Below are positions 1 through 10,011 of a stretch of DNA of 64,000 nt, one piece after another. Each line of letters starts with the position of its first letter. The first letter of the stretch is position 1. The position numbers were made by a program, and so were the translations under genes. The stretch is from NCBI RefSeq assembly GCF_900176365.1, contig NZ_FWXY01000016.1:62001-126000 (forward strand), in the 5' to 3' direction. The notes under the pieces are model-generated. The model was not told where the DNA came from. It ran no database searches and saw nothing but the letters and a program-made list of their open reading frames with translations. This DNA comes from Desulfocicer vacuolatum DSM 3385 (GTDB taxonomy: Bacteria; Desulfobacterota; Desulfobacteria; Desulfobacterales; Desulfobacteraceae).

Positions 1-1205
1 CCAGACAGATTGCCGCAGCAGACACAGACACAAAAAACAAGGTGCTTGACCTCATTGGAAAAAAGCTGATCCAACAAGCCCGGGATATTTTTAAAGAAAA
101 TGCCCGGGATCTCACGGCTGCAAAGGAAAAGGGGCTCTCCCCTGCCATGCTGGATCGATTGAAAATCACAGACCAGACCATTGACCAGATGGTTCAAGGG
201 TTAAAAGAGGTGGCACAACTCACCGATCCTGTGGGGGCCATCACCCGGAACTGGACCCGTCCCAACGGTCTTAAGGTATCCAAAATGCGGATTCCCCTGG
301 GTGTCATTGCCATGATTTACGAATCCCGTCCCAATGTCACCGTTGATGCCGCAGCCTTGTGCCTCAAGGCAGGCAACGCCACTATCTTACGGGGGGGGTC
401 CGAGGCATTTCACTCCAATAAAATTCTGGCTGACATCATCCAGGCGGCCCTTTTTGAATCCGGCCTTACCAGAGAAATCGTCCAGGTATTACCGGTTACT
501 GACAGGGAAGCGGTGACCCATCTTTTAAAACAGGAAGCATACATTGACGTGGTGATTCCCCGGGGGGGAGAAACCTTGATCCGATATGTGGTAAACCACG
601 CCACCATGCCGGTGCTTAAGCACTACAAGGGCGTTTGCCACGTGTATGTGGATGAGACCTTTGACATGGACAAGGCCCTTGAGATCTGCTTTAATTCAAA
701 AGTCCACCGCCCCGGGGTGTGCAATGCCCTGGAAACCCTTTTGGTCCATGAAAAAGCTGCCCCTGATTTCTTACCGGCCATGCTGGAAAAATACCATGAC
801 GCCGGGGTTGAAATCAGGGGATGCGAACAGACCTGCAAACTCTTTTCCCAGGCTTTGCCTGCTGAGGAAACCGACTGGGATGCTGAATATCTGGATCTTA
901 CTCTAAGTGTCAAAGTGGTGCCTGACATGACAGCAGCCATGGATCACATTGCAGCCCATGGATCAAATCACACAGATGTCATTGTCACCACCCATGACAA
1001 CCGCGCCAAAGAGTTCATCCGCCGGGTGGATTCCTCCATGGTGGGGGTCAATGCATCCACCCGGTTCAACGATGGGGGCCAACTGGGCCTGGGGGCTGAA
1101 ATCGGTATTTCCACTTCAAAACTCCACGCCTTTGGTCCCATGGGGCTGGAAGAGCTCACGGCCACTAAATTTGTGGTCATGGGTCAAGGACACACCAGAC
1201 AATAG
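1..1205 (+). CDS. proA: Gamma-glutamyl phosphate reductase, 5' end cut by window edge
   Basis: This enzyme reduces gamma-glutamyl phosphate to glutamate semialdehyde with NADPH, the second step of proline synthesis in the cytoplasm. The frame is open from base 3, and the residues before the GTG at 42 (ending ADTDTKNKV) match the family's N-terminal helix, so GTG 42 is not the start and roughly 15-20 residues lie outside the window. Visible landmarks are the segment [18 protein letters not shown], the nucleotide-binding stretch around [11 protein letters not shown], and the catalytic-cysteine segment [13 protein letters not shown]. The C-terminal [20 protein letters not shown] is typical of ProA. 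nadD follows after 9 bases, so co-transcription is likely. The identification is secure. Confidence 0.97.
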   Translation, partial: RQIAAADTDTKNKVLDLIGKKLIQQARDIFKENARDLTAAKEKGLSPAMLDRLKITDQTIDQMVQGLKEVAQLTDPVGAITRNWTRPNGLKVSKMRIPLGVIAMIYESRPNVTVDAAALCLKAGNATILRGGSEAFHSNKILADIIQAALFESGLTREIVQVLPVTDREAVTHLLKQEAYIDVVIPRGGETLIRYVVNHATMPVLKHYKGVCHVYVDETFDMDKALEICFNSKVHRPGVCNALETLLVHEKAAPDFLPAMLEKYHDAGVEIRGCEQTCKLFSQALPAEETDWDAEYLDLTLSVKVVPDMTAAMDHIAAHGSNHTDVIVTTHDNRAKEFIRRVDSSMVGVNASTRFNDGGQLGLGAEIGISTSKLHAFGPMGLEELTATKFVVMGQGHTRQ

Positions 1206-1214
1206 AAGGTATTT

Positions 1215-1865
1215 ATGAAAGAGGGCTTATTCGGGGGCACATTCAATCCCCTTCACAATGGCCACATAAAGGTGATCACCCACGTAAAGAAAGCCTTTGC
1301 CATTGACCGGATTCATCTGATCCCCTCTGCCGTCCCCCCCCATAAGCCCATTGAAAACCTGGCACCGGCCCGGGATCGCCTTGAAATGATACAAAAAACC
1401 GTGGCATCCATCCCCGGGCTTTGCGCCTCGGATCTGGAGATCAGACGCACCGGCCCCTCCTTTACCATTGACACCGTCACTCAATTTATCAATACAACGG
1501 ATCATGACACAGATCCTTATTTCATCCTGGGTACCGATGCATTCTTTGATATGGATACCTGGAAACAAACCTGTGAGATATTTGAAAAAACAAATATCAT
1601 TATCATGACCCGGGCAGGAGAAAGGCGAAAACTCAGGGATATTGCTGATTTTCTGGCATCCCAGGTGCCCTGTAACTATGACTTTGACAGGGCCTCCATG
1701 ACCTTTTCCCATCCTGAATTAAAAGCGGTGCACCTGTGCAACCCCCCGGAAATTCAAATCTCCTCCACAGCCATTCGACACCGTGTAAAAAACAATCAAT
1801 CCATTGATTCCCTGGTTCCTGAACCGGTGGAAAATATCATTATAAAAAAAGGACTCTATTTATGA
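1215..1865 (+). CDS. nadD: Nicotinate-nucleotide adenylyltransferase
   Basis: NadD transfers AMP from ATP to nicotinate mononucleotide to give deamido-NAD, a cytoplasmic step of NAD synthesis. The 216-residue product has the nucleotidyltransferase signature GGTFNPLHNGH at residues 7-17 and the C-terminal ISSTAIR motif near residue 187, both diagnostic of the family, and the length is normal. The ATG at 1215 follows a modest AAGG ribosome-binding site. The stop overlaps the start of rsfS by 4 bases, so the two are translationally coupled. The proA-nadD-rsfS order is a common bacterial arrangement. Confidence 0.96.
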   Translation: MKEGLFGGTFNPLHNGHIKVITHVKKAFAIDRIHLIPSAVPPHKPIENLAPARDRLEMIQKTVASIPGLCASDLEIRRTGPSFTIDTVTQFINTTDHDTDPYFILGTDAFFDMDTWKQTCEIFEKTNIIIMTRAGERRKLRDIADFLASQVPCNYDFDRASMTFSHPELKAVHLCNPPEIQISSTAIRHRVKNNQSIDSLVPEPVENIIIKKGLYL

Positions 1866-2236
1866 TTCAAGACCCCAATGCCGCCGGAAATCCGGAGCAA
1901 TTTCTTGCCGCTGCATTTCAAAGAAAGCCTGAAAAAGTTGTGGCCCTTGACGTTCGGGGCTTGACCGCCTATGCCGATACCATTATTATCATCACTGCCA
2001 CCTCGGCCCGGCAGGTCACAGCCATTGCCGAACATATCTACATTGAGATGAAAAAACAAAAAATCATGCCCCTGGGAACCGAAGGTATCAAGGAAGGCAC
2101 CTGGGCACTGCTTGATTTTTCCGATGTACTGATCCATGTCTTTGATCGAGAATCCAATGCATTCTACGATCTTGAAGGACTTTGGGCCGACGCCCCCAGG
2201 CTTGACATCTCATCCTTTGAAAGCCTTGACATCTGA
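1862..2236 (+). CDS. rsfS: Ribosome silencing factor RsfS/Iojap
   Basis: RsfS binds ribosomal protein L14 on the large subunit and blocks subunit joining, which slows translation under nutrient limitation (family knowledge). The 124-residue product shows the conserved core DVRGLTAYADTIIIITATS, then a helix with RQVTAIAEHI, then GTWALLDFSDVLIHVF, the standard order. It starts inside the nadD stop region with an ATGA overlap. It ends 138 bases before gpmI; that gap contains no clear terminator, so gpmI may be part of the same transcript. Confidence 0.95.
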   Translation: MIQDPNAAGNPEQFLAAAFQRKPEKVVALDVRGLTAYADTIIIITATSARQVTAIAEHIYIEMKKQKIMPLGTEGIKEGTWALLDFSDVLIHVFDRESNAFYDLEGLWADAPRLDISSFESLDI

Positions 2237-2374
2237 TTCAGACCACGTACATATTCCACCGGTACCCCAGCTTCACTTGGTTTGACCGGTGCACATAACA
2301 TTTTTATGCAATAAAATGAAGCATGCCCATTTTTAAATGGATAGACGCGATCACAAAAAAGGAATAGAGCTCCA

Positions 2375-3925
2375 ATGGAAATAAAAAAAAATGTGGATGC
2401 ATTAATCATTCTGGATGGATGGGGGGCATGGCCCGGCAACGAAGCAAACGCCGTTGCCCTGGCTGACATGCCATTTCTCAAAGAACTGGAAACCCGATAT
2501 CCCACAACCCGCCTTGCCTGCTCCGGAGATGCCGTGGGGCTGCCCCATGGGGTCATGGGAAACTCAGAGGTGGGCCACATGAACATTGGCGCCGGCAGAA
2601 AAGTGTTTCAGGACCTTGTGCGCATCAACCGTGCCATGACAGATAACACCTTTTTTTCCAACCATGGCCTTTCCACGGCAATGGAAACAGCAAAAAAACG
2701 GGGAAAAACCGTTCATTTAATGGGGTTACTTTCCGACGGAGGGGTTCACAGCCATATCAATCATCTCTTTGCCCTCACTGACATGGCCCGGCAAAAAGGG
2801 GTACAGAATCTTGCCGTCCATGCCATACTTGACGGCAGGGACACCCCTCCAAAAAGCGGCATCACCTATGTAAAACAACTCAATGCCCACCTTGCCCAAA
2901 CAGGGCTGGGGCACATTGCCTCCCTTTGCGGTCGATTCTATGCCATGGATCGGGATACCCGCTGGGAACGCGTGGAAAAGGCGTACAAACTTTACACAAA
3001 CGCAGAAGGAGAAAATTTTGAAGATCCGGTGGCGGCCATGGAAGCTTCCTACAACGGGGAGTACACCGATGAATTTGTCCGACCCGTTCATATCATCCCC
3101 CCGGGCAGGGATGCCTCCCAAAGCATCATCCGGGACGGTGACAGCCTTATCTTTTTCAATTTCAGGGCCGACCGGGCCCGGGAGATCACCCGGGCACTCA
3201 CTGAGCCGGATTTCACACAATTTCCCCGGGAAATTTTTCCCGCCATTGATCCTTTTATCTGCATGACCCAATACGATGAACACTTTTCACTGGAGACTGC
3301 ATTTGGCCCCCAGCATCTGGATCACATTCTGGGGGAAGAGGTCAGTCGCCACGGATTAAAGCAACTCCGCATTGCCGAAACGGAAAAATACGCCCATGTG
3401 ACCTATTTTTTCAATGGAGGGGATGAAACCGTTTTCCCCGGTGAAGAAAGAATCCTGGTCCCCTCCCCCCGGGAGGTGGAAACCTATGATGAAAAACCGG
3501 AAATGAGCGCCCGGGCCGTGGCCCGGAAAGCCTGTGAAAAAATTAAATCCGGCAATATTCAGTTCATGGTATTAAATTTTGCCAACATGGACATGGTGGG
3601 ACACACCGGTATTTTGCCCGCCGCCGTAAAAGCCTGCGAAACCGTTGATACATGTGTAAAAAAAGTGGTGCAGGAAATTTGGAACTCCGGAGGAACCGCC
3701 ATGGTCACCGCAGACCATGGCAATGCAGAGCAGATGTTAAATGTTGATGGATCTCCCCATACGGCACACACCCTGAACCCTGTGAAATTCATCCTGGCAG
3801 GAAAAAAATTTCAAAACGTAAAATTACAAGAGGGTATCCTCGGCGACATTGCCCCCACGGCCTTGAAAGTTATGGACCTGCCCATCCCCAAAGAGATGAC
3901 CGGCACCCCTCTGTTTTCAGAATAA
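2375..3925 (+). CDS. gpmI: 2,3-bisphosphoglycerate-independent phosphoglycerate mutase
   Basis: This is the cofactor-independent mutase that interconverts 3- and 2-phosphoglycerate in glycolysis and gluconeogenesis using two metal ions. The 516-residue length is typical. The N-terminal metal site LIILDGWG (residues 10-17) and the phosphorylated serine in GNSEVGH (Ser64) are present, as are RFYAMDRD and, near the C-terminus, TADHGNAEQM plus the HTAHTLNPVKF histidines that complete the alkaline-phosphatase-like metal sites. An AAGGAA ribosome-binding site lies about 10 bases before the ATG. A fragment of repeat family A starts directly behind the stop codon. Confidence 0.97.
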   Translation: MEIKKNVDALIILDGWGAWPGNEANAVALADMPFLKELETRYPTTRLACSGDAVGLPHGVMGNSEVGHMNIGAGRKVFQDLVRINRAMTDNTFFSNHGLSTAMETAKKRGKTVHLMGLLSDGGVHSHINHLFALTDMARQKGVQNLAVHAILDGRDTPPKSGITYVKQLNAHLAQTGLGHIASLCGRFYAMDRDTRWERVEKAYKLYTNAEGENFEDPVAAMEASYNGEYTDEFVRPVHIIPPGRDASQSIIRDGDSLIFFNFRADRAREITRALTEPDFTQFPREIFPAIDPFICMTQYDEHFSLETAFGPQHLDHILGEEVSRHGLKQLRIAETEKYAHVTYFFNGGDETVFPGEERILVPSPREVETYDEKPEMSARAVARKACEKIKSGNIQFMVLNFANMDMVGHTGILPAAVKACETVDTCVKKVVQEIWNSGGTAMVTADHGNAEQMLNVDGSPHTAHTLNPVKFILAGKKFQNVKLQEGILGDIAPTALKVMDLPIPKEMTGTPLFSE

Positions 3926-3952
3926 CCCCCACGGGCGGACCGTATTTCGATC
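3926..3952 (-). repeat. Fragment of dispersed repeat family A
   Basis: Directly after the gpmI stop is a short remnant of family A in reverse orientation: the CCACGGGCGG block followed by ACCGTATTTCGATC. The rest of the unit is missing. It matches the CCGCCCGTGG end of complete copies elsewhere in the window. Confidence 0.7.
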
Positions 3953-3991
3953 TTTGTCCATCAATAGCCTTAGATAAAAGGAGCAACCACC

Positions 3992-4519
3992 ATGGAAGAT
4001 ATCCTTATTGATTATGTCACTGGAAAGCCCGTTCCCAATGTGGGCCCTGAAGGAAGCCGTCAGCTGTTTGAGAAGATTCTGGTGGAAACCAAGGGCTTTT
4101 CCAAAAAAGAAATTCGGGTGGATGAACCCATCACCGTGATGTTTCAAAACCAGACCTATGAGTCCACCCTGGACCTGGTGGTGTTTTGTGATGAGCGTCC
4201 CTTCATGGCTGTAAGATGCATTGCAGGCTCCCTGGGGTCCTATGAAAGGGAAATCCTTGCAGGGGCACGATTGATTTATGATCATCAAATTCCCTTTTCT
4301 GTTGCCACCAACGGCAAGGACGCCCTGGTGCGAAACGTGATCACAGGAAAACCGCACGGAGAAGGCATGGACACGGTTCCCACCCGGGAATGGGCCAAAG
4401 AACAGATAAAGGAAATGAAAAAAATCCCTTTTCCAGAAGGTAAAAAAGAACGGGAAATGATTCTTTTCCGGTCCTATAATATGGAAAAATATGAAAACGA
4501 ATGTGATGGACTGACGTAA
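3992..4519 (+). CDS. HsdR N-terminal-like (type I restriction R-subunit N domain) protein
   Basis: This 175-residue protein resembles the small stand-alone proteins built only from the N-terminal nuclease-like domain of type I restriction R subunits (HSDR_N family). Visible elements are GSRQLFEKILVE, the DEPITV strand, a TLDLVVFCDERPFMAVRC segment that could carry the D/E-x-K-like nuclease core in degenerate form, and a YDHQIPFSVATNGKDA segment. No modification, specificity or helicase gene is nearby, so there is no sign of a working restriction system. The ATG at 3992 has an AAAGGAG site at good spacing. The role is unknown. Confidence 0.7.
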   Translation: MEDILIDYVTGKPVPNVGPEGSRQLFEKILVETKGFSKKEIRVDEPITVMFQNQTYESTLDLVVFCDERPFMAVRCIAGSLGSYEREILAGARLIYDHQIPFSVATNGKDALVRNVITGKPHGEGMDTVPTREWAKEQIKEMKKIPFPEGKKEREMILFRSYNMEKYENECDGLT

Positions 4520-4571
4520 ATATTTGGTAGCCTGTCTTGAATAACCCACATACCCCATGGGAAATGGACTT

Positions 4572-4830
4572 TTATATGAAATACTCCGCCAATCAGGGAC
4601 GTATTTCAAACTTTGTTATGGGCAGAGCGAGATCAGAACAAGGTCTGCCCGTGGCAGTTTATATGAAATACTCCGCAAACCCGGGGAATATTTCTGCCTT
4701 TGTTGTGGGCGGAACCGAATCAGAATACGGTCCGCCCGTGGCGGTTATATGAAATACGCCGCAAAACAAGGGCGTATTTCAAGTTTTTTGTGGGTAGAAC
4801 CGGGGCAAAATGAGGTCTGCCCGTGGAAGC
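4572..4830 (+). repeat. Three tandem copies of repeat family A
   Basis: Three ~88-bp units lie head to tail, each beginning TTATATGAAATACTCCGC and ending near GCCCGTGGCRGTT. Each unit can fold into two hairpins: a GAAATAC/GTATTTC stem, and a GGGCRGA/TCYGCCC stem. Copy 1 is the A subtype (GGGCAGA), copy 2 the G subtype (GGGCGGA), and copy 3 is A-like but eroded. The open frames across this block are repeat translations and not genes. Confidence 0.9.
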
Positions 4831-4853
4831 AAACATTGCTTCTCCTACTTAAT

Positions 4854-5531
4854 CTACGCCTTGGGAACTTCTTTGCCGCAATGTTTACAAATACTTGCGC
4901 GATTTTTAATAATCTCGGCGCAAAAGGGGCATTCCCTTGTGTAATGACGCTTATGAATGGACTTGACAGCATCAGCCACTGCTTTTTGAAGTAACGGTGA
5001 TGGAAACTTATGGTTGGTCATGTGCTCGATGGCATCAGTATCTGCCAGCTCGCCCACCATTTCAGCAGCTTTGAGCCTTACCCTGGCCGGTTTCATGGGG
5101 TCCAGGAGAATTTTTAAAATTTCATCCCACTCCTTTGCAACATAAAAATCCGTAAGCATGGAAAATCCCACCTTCAGGGCTTCCTTGCGGGCCTCCCTGG
5201 CCACCATTTCCTCGTCATCCAGTTTCTGCCCCATCCCGCCGATGGGGCTGAAAACGGGCATATAATCAAAATGGTCATTTCCCGGCTGGTTGATACAGCG
5301 ATAGGAAGCGCTGAATTCCATGGTTTCCTTTAAATCATCCCACCCTTTTTTATAACTGGGGCATTCATCATTAAAACAGACAAATAAATAGGGGGTTCCC
5401 CAGCCCAGTCCATCACTGAAATTAATTTCCGGAACTTCCCAGATGCTCATTTCAAGATTGCAGTGGGGGCAATGGGGTTTATCCATATCCAGTATTTTCT
5501 GGAACACTTCCTCTTTGGTTTCAAAAGCCAT
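4854..5531 (-). CDS. Two-zinc-ribbon protein of unknown function
   Basis: The 225-residue product has an N-terminal CPHC zinc-ribbon knuckle (paired with a later cysteine in NDECPSY), a central region whose helical character near RVRLKAAEMVGELADTDAIEHM resembles HEAT-type repeats, and a C-terminal second zinc ribbon with CPFC and CKHC. It looks like a small protein- or nucleic-acid-binding adaptor; no catalytic motif is visible. The start is taken at 5531 because AAGGAG precedes it by 6-7 bases; an upstream in-frame ATG would add 11 unsupported residues. The gene is monocistronic and convergent with the repeat block. I do not recognise a function. Confidence 0.75.
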   Translation of the reverse strand: MAFETKEEVFQKILDMDKPHCPHCNLEMSIWEVPEINFSDGLGWGTPYLFVCFNDECPSYKKGWDDLKETMEFSASYRCINQPGNDHFDYMPVFSPIGGMGQKLDDEEMVAREARKEALKVGFSMLTDFYVAKEWDEILKILLDPMKPARVRLKAAEMVGELADTDAIEHMTNHKFPSPLLQKAVADAVKSIHKRHYTRECPFCAEIIKNRASICKHCGKEVPKA

Positions 5532-6105
5532 ATTAAATCTCCTTAGTTGTAACTCCAGAGTCACGGGGGCGCTTGGATGATTGAATACTTACCATCAAAA
5601 AAAGTCAAGCCATTGGCAAATATCGGCACAAACCGGTCAAATACACCATGACCGACAAAATTATCATTACTCTTCTCAGCCGCCGGGCGGCATAATACCG
5701 TTTTCAATATGAATCCGGTATTTCAGATTCAATTGGGAAGGTAAGACCCTGGGACGGTATTGTCAACGGGGCAACCGTTTGGCATGCCCCTCCAGCGGTG
5801 GGTACGGCATTGCCATAAAACCGGTGTGTATTAATAATACCTTGGCCAATTTTATGTTGGCTGGAATTTTAAGATATATATTGTAATTCACAATGGGCCC
5901 ATCAATACAATAAATGGGGTTGATCATAAGCTGGGTCACCATACGTGAAATAAAATTTTATTGACTTCAAAGTGCTGTAATTACAACTACTAATTCCCAC
6001 CTCTAAAATTTTATTACAAAATGGCCCATGTTATGAGCAAGCCCCAATAAATGGTATTATTGTTGCCGAATTTTAAATCGGTTCTGAGTTTGGCGAAGGT
6101 ATTGG
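5532..6105. other. Intergenic region with a deleted family B repeat
   Basis: No convincing gene is present in these 574 bases. At about 5679-5712 there is a collapsed copy of repeat family B in which only the outer arms remain (CTCAGCCGCC directly joined to GGGCGGCATAATACC), as if the central palindrome had been deleted. The remainder is AT-rich sequence without recognised structure. Confidence 0.6.
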
Positions 6106-8526
6106 TTAAATATCAGATTTAAAAAGATCCTCCGATTCTGTAAATACCTTGGGACTGGGGGTGACCTTTGTGGGAACCGTGCCTTCCTTAAAACACTCAA
6201 ACAAGGTTTCTGATGAAGCGTCATTGGGCAACAGACCGGTTTTGGCATCAATTTTGGCGAACACCACCCCCTCCGGGGCATTAAAGGTGCGAACAGGTTT
6301 CCCATCCAGGACCCCGGCCATATAGCCCAGCCAGATGGGACTTGCCGTTCGGGAACCGGTTTCTCCCCGGCCCAGTGACGCCTCACTGTCAAACCCCACC
6401 CACACGCCTGTGACATATTCCGGGGTATATCCCAGAAACCAGGCATCATGAAGATTATTGGTGGTCCCGGTCTTTCCGGCGGCCGGTCTCTTCAAAGCCT
6501 TGACCCGCCATCCCGTACCTGAAGTCACGGCACTTTCCAAAATACTGGTCATAATATAGGCGGTGCTCATGTCAATGACTTTTTTCCTTTTAAGCTCTGC
6601 CTGCTCAATGACATTACCGTCCCGGTCCAGAATTTTTGTAATAAAAACGGGCTCAATGCGATACCCCTGGTTGGCAAACACAGTGTAGGCACCCACAATT
6701 TCCAGCAACGAAGCACCGGATGATCCAAGGGATATGGAAAGATCCCTGGCAATGGGAGAGGTGATACCAAGCTTTTTGGCATAATCCAAAACATAATCAA
6801 TGCCGATGTCCTGGAGAATTTTCACGGTGATCACATTGCGGGACTTCACCAGGGCATGGCGAAACAATGTGGGACCATGGAAAGTATCCTTGTAATTATG
6901 GGGTTTCCAGGTAAAATCTTTTTTAGCACCGGTGAATACCACAGGGGAGTCAATAATCACGCTGGCTGCGGTGTACCCCTTGTCCAGGGCAGCCGCGTAA
7001 ATGATGGGTTTAAAACTTGACCCCGGCTGGCGTCGGGACTGAATGGCCCGGTTGAACTGGGAATTTTTGTAATCCCTGCCCCCAATCATGGCCTTCACAA
7101 GTCCGGTGCCGGTCTCTATGCTCAAAAGGGCCGACTGGGCAAGGGGGTCCTGTTCCAGGGAAAACAGCCACTGATCTTTTTTTTCATCAAAGGAGACAGC
7201 CCGGACACGGATCACATCCCCGGGCGAAAACACCTGGGTGGGACGGGTAATTTTTTTCTGTCCAGGAGCCACCTTGATATTGGGTTTTCTTGCCCAGCGG
7301 ATATCTTTAATGGAGATAATACCATTAATATTTCCCACCCGGACACGGGTATTTCTACTTTTCTTTTCAAACCCCACAACCACTCCCTGACAAATTTCAC
7401 CCGATGTTAACTTTTTCATTGTCACATCATTGGCGGCAGCTTGGGAAAATTCCTGGATTTCATCCGGGGAAAGGGTTTTCACAGGCCCCCGGAAGCCCTG
7501 ACGTCTGTCAAGATCCACAACGCCTTTAAGTACTTCTTTGCGGGCGATTTTCTGATACTCAATGTCCACGGCGGTGTGAATCTGAAGGCCCTGCTCGTAA
7601 AGGGCGTTTTCGCCATATTTTTTAACCACATACCGACGAACGTGCTCGGTGTAGCAGGGAACTTTTTCAATGAACCAGTTTTTCCGGGGCTTGATATCCA
7701 AGGCTGTGCTGATGGCTTCTGTGACAGCCAGATTATCAATGTAGCCATCTTCTTTCATGCGATTGAGCACATAAATCTGTCGCTGGCGGGCCCGGTCATA
7801 GTGGCGGAAGGGAGAATATTTGCTGGGAGCCTGGGGAAGTCCGGCCAGCATGGAGCATTCAGCAAGGGAAAGATCCTTTGCATGTTTGCCAAAATAATTT
7901 TCCGCCGCAGCTTCCACCCCATAGGCCCCATGTCCCAGGTATATTTGATTGAGATAAAGAAATAAAATCTCATTTTTGGAAAAACGCCGATCAATGCGAT
8001 GGGCCAGGATAACTTCCTTTATCTTTCGCTCATAGGTTCTTTCCGGAGAAAGAAAAAAAGATTTGGTCACCTGCTGGGTGATGGTGCTGCCCCCCTGTAC
8101 AATGGCACCTGCCCGAATATTTTTTATAAACGCCCTTAATATACCGGCAAAATCGACTCCGGCATGCTCACGAAACCGTGAATCCTCAGCCGCAATAAAG
8201 GCGTTTTTCAAATGATCCGGCATCTGATCAAGGGGGATAACAATACGCCGCTCCCTGAAGAACTCACCGATTTTTCTGCCGTCATCGGAAAAAACAGTGC
8301 TCACCGTGGCAGGGCGATAATCATTTAAACTGTTAATGTGGGGAAGATCTTTACTGATATAAAAATAAAACCCGGTGACACCGGCACCCAGTAATACAAT
8401 GCCGGTGAAGAAAAAAACCACCATCCATTTCAGCAATGTGGCAAAAATACTTGGCCTGCCTTTTTTCACCCGCTGTTTACGGATCTTTGATGTCGACTTG
8501 TTCTGTGTATGTGTGGTAGATGTCAT
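6106..8526 (-). CDS. mrcA: Penicillin-binding protein 1A (bifunctional transglycosylase/transpeptidase)
   Basis: This inner-membrane class A PBP polymerises and cross-links peptidoglycan. After a basic N-terminus comes a membrane anchor (WMVVFFFTGIVLLGAG), then the GT51 glycosyltransferase domain with AAEDSRFREHAGVDF and GGSTITQQVTKSFFL, an OB-like insert, and the transpeptidase with SSFKP (nucleophile serine), SRN and KTGTTNNLHDAWF. The 806-residue form from ATG 8526 has the usual family length. The frame continues upstream to an ATG at 8568 and beyond, but that stretch is low-complexity and basic with no convincing ribosome-binding site, so the exact start is uncertain. It is divergent from hisI. 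Confidence 0.93.
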   Translation of the reverse strand: MTSTTHTQNKSTSKIRKQRVKKGRPSIFATLLKWMVVFFFTGIVLLGAGVTGFYFYISKDLPHINSLNDYRPATVSTVFSDDGRKIGEFFRERRIVIPLDQMPDHLKNAFIAAEDSRFREHAGVDFAGILRAFIKNIRAGAIVQGGSTITQQVTKSFFLSPERTYERKIKEVILAHRIDRRFSKNEILFLYLNQIYLGHGAYGVEAAAENYFGKHAKDLSLAECSMLAGLPQAPSKYSPFRHYDRARQRQIYVLNRMKEDGYIDNLAVTEAISTALDIKPRKNWFIEKVPCYTEHVRRYVVKKYGENALYEQGLQIHTAVDIEYQKIARKEVLKGVVDLDRRQGFRGPVKTLSPDEIQEFSQAAANDVTMKKLTSGEICQGVVVGFEKKSRNTRVRVGNINGIISIKDIRWARKPNIKVAPGQKKITRPTQVFSPGDVIRVRAVSFDEKKDQWLFSLEQDPLAQSALLSIETGTGLVKAMIGGRDYKNSQFNRAIQSRRQPGSSFKPIIYAAALDKGYTAASVIIDSPVVFTGAKKDFTWKPHNYKDTFHGPTLFRHALVKSRNVITVKILQDIGIDYVLDYAKKLGITSPIARDLSISLGSSGASLLEIVGAYTVFANQGYRIEPVFITKILDRDGNVIEQAELKRKKVIDMSTAYIMTSILESAVTSGTGWRVKALKRPAAGKTGTTNNLHDAWFLGYTPEYVTGVWVGFDSEASLGRGETGSRTASPIWLGYMAGVLDGKPVRTFNAPEGVVFAKIDAKTGLLPNDASSETLFECFKEGTVPTKVTPSPKVFTESEDLFKSDI

Positions 8527-8755
8527 GGGAACCTGTTGTTTCAATGTTTTTTCAAAAAGCTTGATCATGGAGTACTTATCAGATAAAAAAGCCCATGGCA
8601 AGCAGGGGCACCTGGCTTTTCTCCGGGGGAACAGGTTCATTCCCCGGTTTTCCAAAGCCCCGGCTCTCCAAGGGTAAAGTTCGAAAATAATTGACATCTT
8701 TGACCTGAATTGTTATAAATAAAGGTTTTATAAATTTAATAAAGGAGACTTCATA

Positions 8756-9133
8756 ATGACAGATCTTGATTTCAAAAAAACCGGCGGGCTCATTCCGGCC
8801 ATTGCCCAGGATTTTGAAACAGGTGATGTGTTGATGCTGGCATATATGAACGAGGCAGCCTGGAAGGAAACCCTTGCTTCGGGAATGGCCACCTATTTCA
8901 GTCGATCACGCCAGTCTCTGTGGAAAAAGGGGGAAACCTCCGGAAACCAGCAGATTGTCAAAGAAATTCGCGTGGACTGTGACAATGATACTGTGCTGCT
9001 CAAGGTGGAGCAGCGTGGCGGCGCCGCATGCCACAAAGGATACCGCAGCTGTTTTTACAAAAAAATCATTGATGAAAACAGCATAGAAATTGTTGAACCC
9101 AAAATATTTGATCCCAAAGAGGTGTATAAATAA
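8756..9133 (+). CDS. hisI: Phosphoribosyl-AMP cyclohydrolase
   Basis: HisI opens the adenine ring of phosphoribosyl-AMP in histidine synthesis. The 125-residue protein is the stand-alone form without a HisE domain. It carries the family signature [18 protein letters not shown], the metal-binding cysteine in VDCDND and the downstream [10 protein letters not shown] pair that together bind zinc. AAAGGAG lies 9 bases before the ATG. Its stop overlaps the hisG start in a TAATG junction, so the pair is translationally coupled. Confidence 0.97.
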   Translation: MTDLDFKKTGGLIPAIAQDFETGDVLMLAYMNEAAWKETLASGMATYFSRSRQSLWKKGETSGNQQIVKEIRVDCDNDTVLLKVEQRGGAACHKGYRSCFYKKIIDENSIEIVEPKIFDPKEVYK

Positions 9134-10008
9134 TGGAAAACATTTTAAAACTGGGCGTTCCCAAGGGAAGCCTCCAGGAAGCCACCGTGGCCCTTTTCCG
9201 TCGCAGTGGCTGGAAAATCAACATCAACGGCAGAAGCTATTTTCCAGACATCAATGACGACGCCATTGAATGCGCCCTGTGCCGCGCCCAGGAGATGTCC
9301 ATCAATGTGGAAAGCGGTGTCATTGATGCCGGTCTCACCGGAAAAGACTGGATTGCCGAACACCAGTCAGATGTCCATGTGGTCTCGGACCTGGTCTATT
9401 CCAAGGTCAGTGCCAGACCTGCCAGATGGGTGGTTGCCGTTGCCGGAGACTCCCCCATGAATTGCCTGGAAGATCTCCGGGGAAAAACCATTTCCACGGA
9501 GCTTGTCCAGTTCACCCGCCGTTTTTTCAAAGAACGCAACATTGATGTCAATGTGAAATTCTCCTGGGGGGCCACCGAGGCAAAAATTGTATCCGGCCTT
9601 GCCGATGCCATTGTGGAGATCACCGAAACCGAAAGCACCATTCGTGCCCACAATCTCAAGGTGATTCACGAAATCATGCAGACCAACACCCAGCTCATTG
9701 CCAATAAAAAGGCGTGGGAGAATCCGGTGAAACGAGAAAAAATTGAGCAAATTGCCCTGCTTCTCCAGAGCGCTCTTGTGGCCGACAAACTGGTGGGCCT
9801 GAAGATGAATGTGCCTGAAAGCAAAATGGAAAAGGTGGTTGCCCTGCTGCCCAGCCTCAACGGTCCCACAGTGGCATCCATTTACCAGTCCGACTGGTTC
9901 TCCGTTGAAAGCATTGTGGATGCCGGTGTCACCCGGGACCTCATTCCCGAACTGATCCGGGAGGGGGCCGAAGGCATCATTGAATATCCCCTGAACAAGG
10001 TGTTGTAA
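9133..10008 (+). CDS. hisG: ATP phosphoribosyltransferase, long form
   Basis: HisG joins ATP and PRPP in the committed step of histidine synthesis. At 291 residues it is the long, self-sufficient form with a C-terminal ACT-like regulatory domain (from about residue 215) that senses histidine, so no HisZ partner is needed. The N-terminal catalytic domain shows LGVPKGSLQEAT, DAGLTGKDW and the PRPP-site region ADAIVEITETESTIRAHNL. It is coupled to hisI by a one-base overlap and followed after three bases by an aminotransferase gene. Confidence 0.97.
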   Translation: MENILKLGVPKGSLQEATVALFRRSGWKININGRSYFPDINDDAIECALCRAQEMSINVESGVIDAGLTGKDWIAEHQSDVHVVSDLVYSKVSARPARWVVAVAGDSPMNCLEDLRGKTISTELVQFTRRFFKERNIDVNVKFSWGATEAKIVSGLADAIVEITETESTIRAHNLKVIHEIMQTNTQLIANKKAWENPVKREKIEQIALLLQSALVADKLVGLKMNVPESKMEKVVALLPSLNGPTVASIYQSDWFSVESIVDAGVTRDLIPELIREGAEGIIEYPLNKVL

Positions 10009-10011
10009 ACT

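Noticed and set aside
3992-4519. Restriction-modification or defence island
   Set aside because: Only an HsdR-N-like fragment is present; no methylase, specificity, helicase or other defence gene is nearby.
4572-4830. CRISPR-like appearance of tandem repeats
   Set aside because: Units are ~88 bp, directly abutting with no unique spacers, dispersed across the window, and no cas gene is present.
4537-4994. Open frames through the 4.6-kb repeat block (peptides with MKYSAN...GLPVAV)
   Set aside because: They are translations of family A repeats; the same peptide recurs at every repeat block in several frames and lacks ribosome-binding sites.
6057-6449. 130-codon minus-strand frame at the end of the PBP1A gene
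   Set aside because: It is an out-of-frame reading of the transpeptidase domain, which is intact in the main frame.
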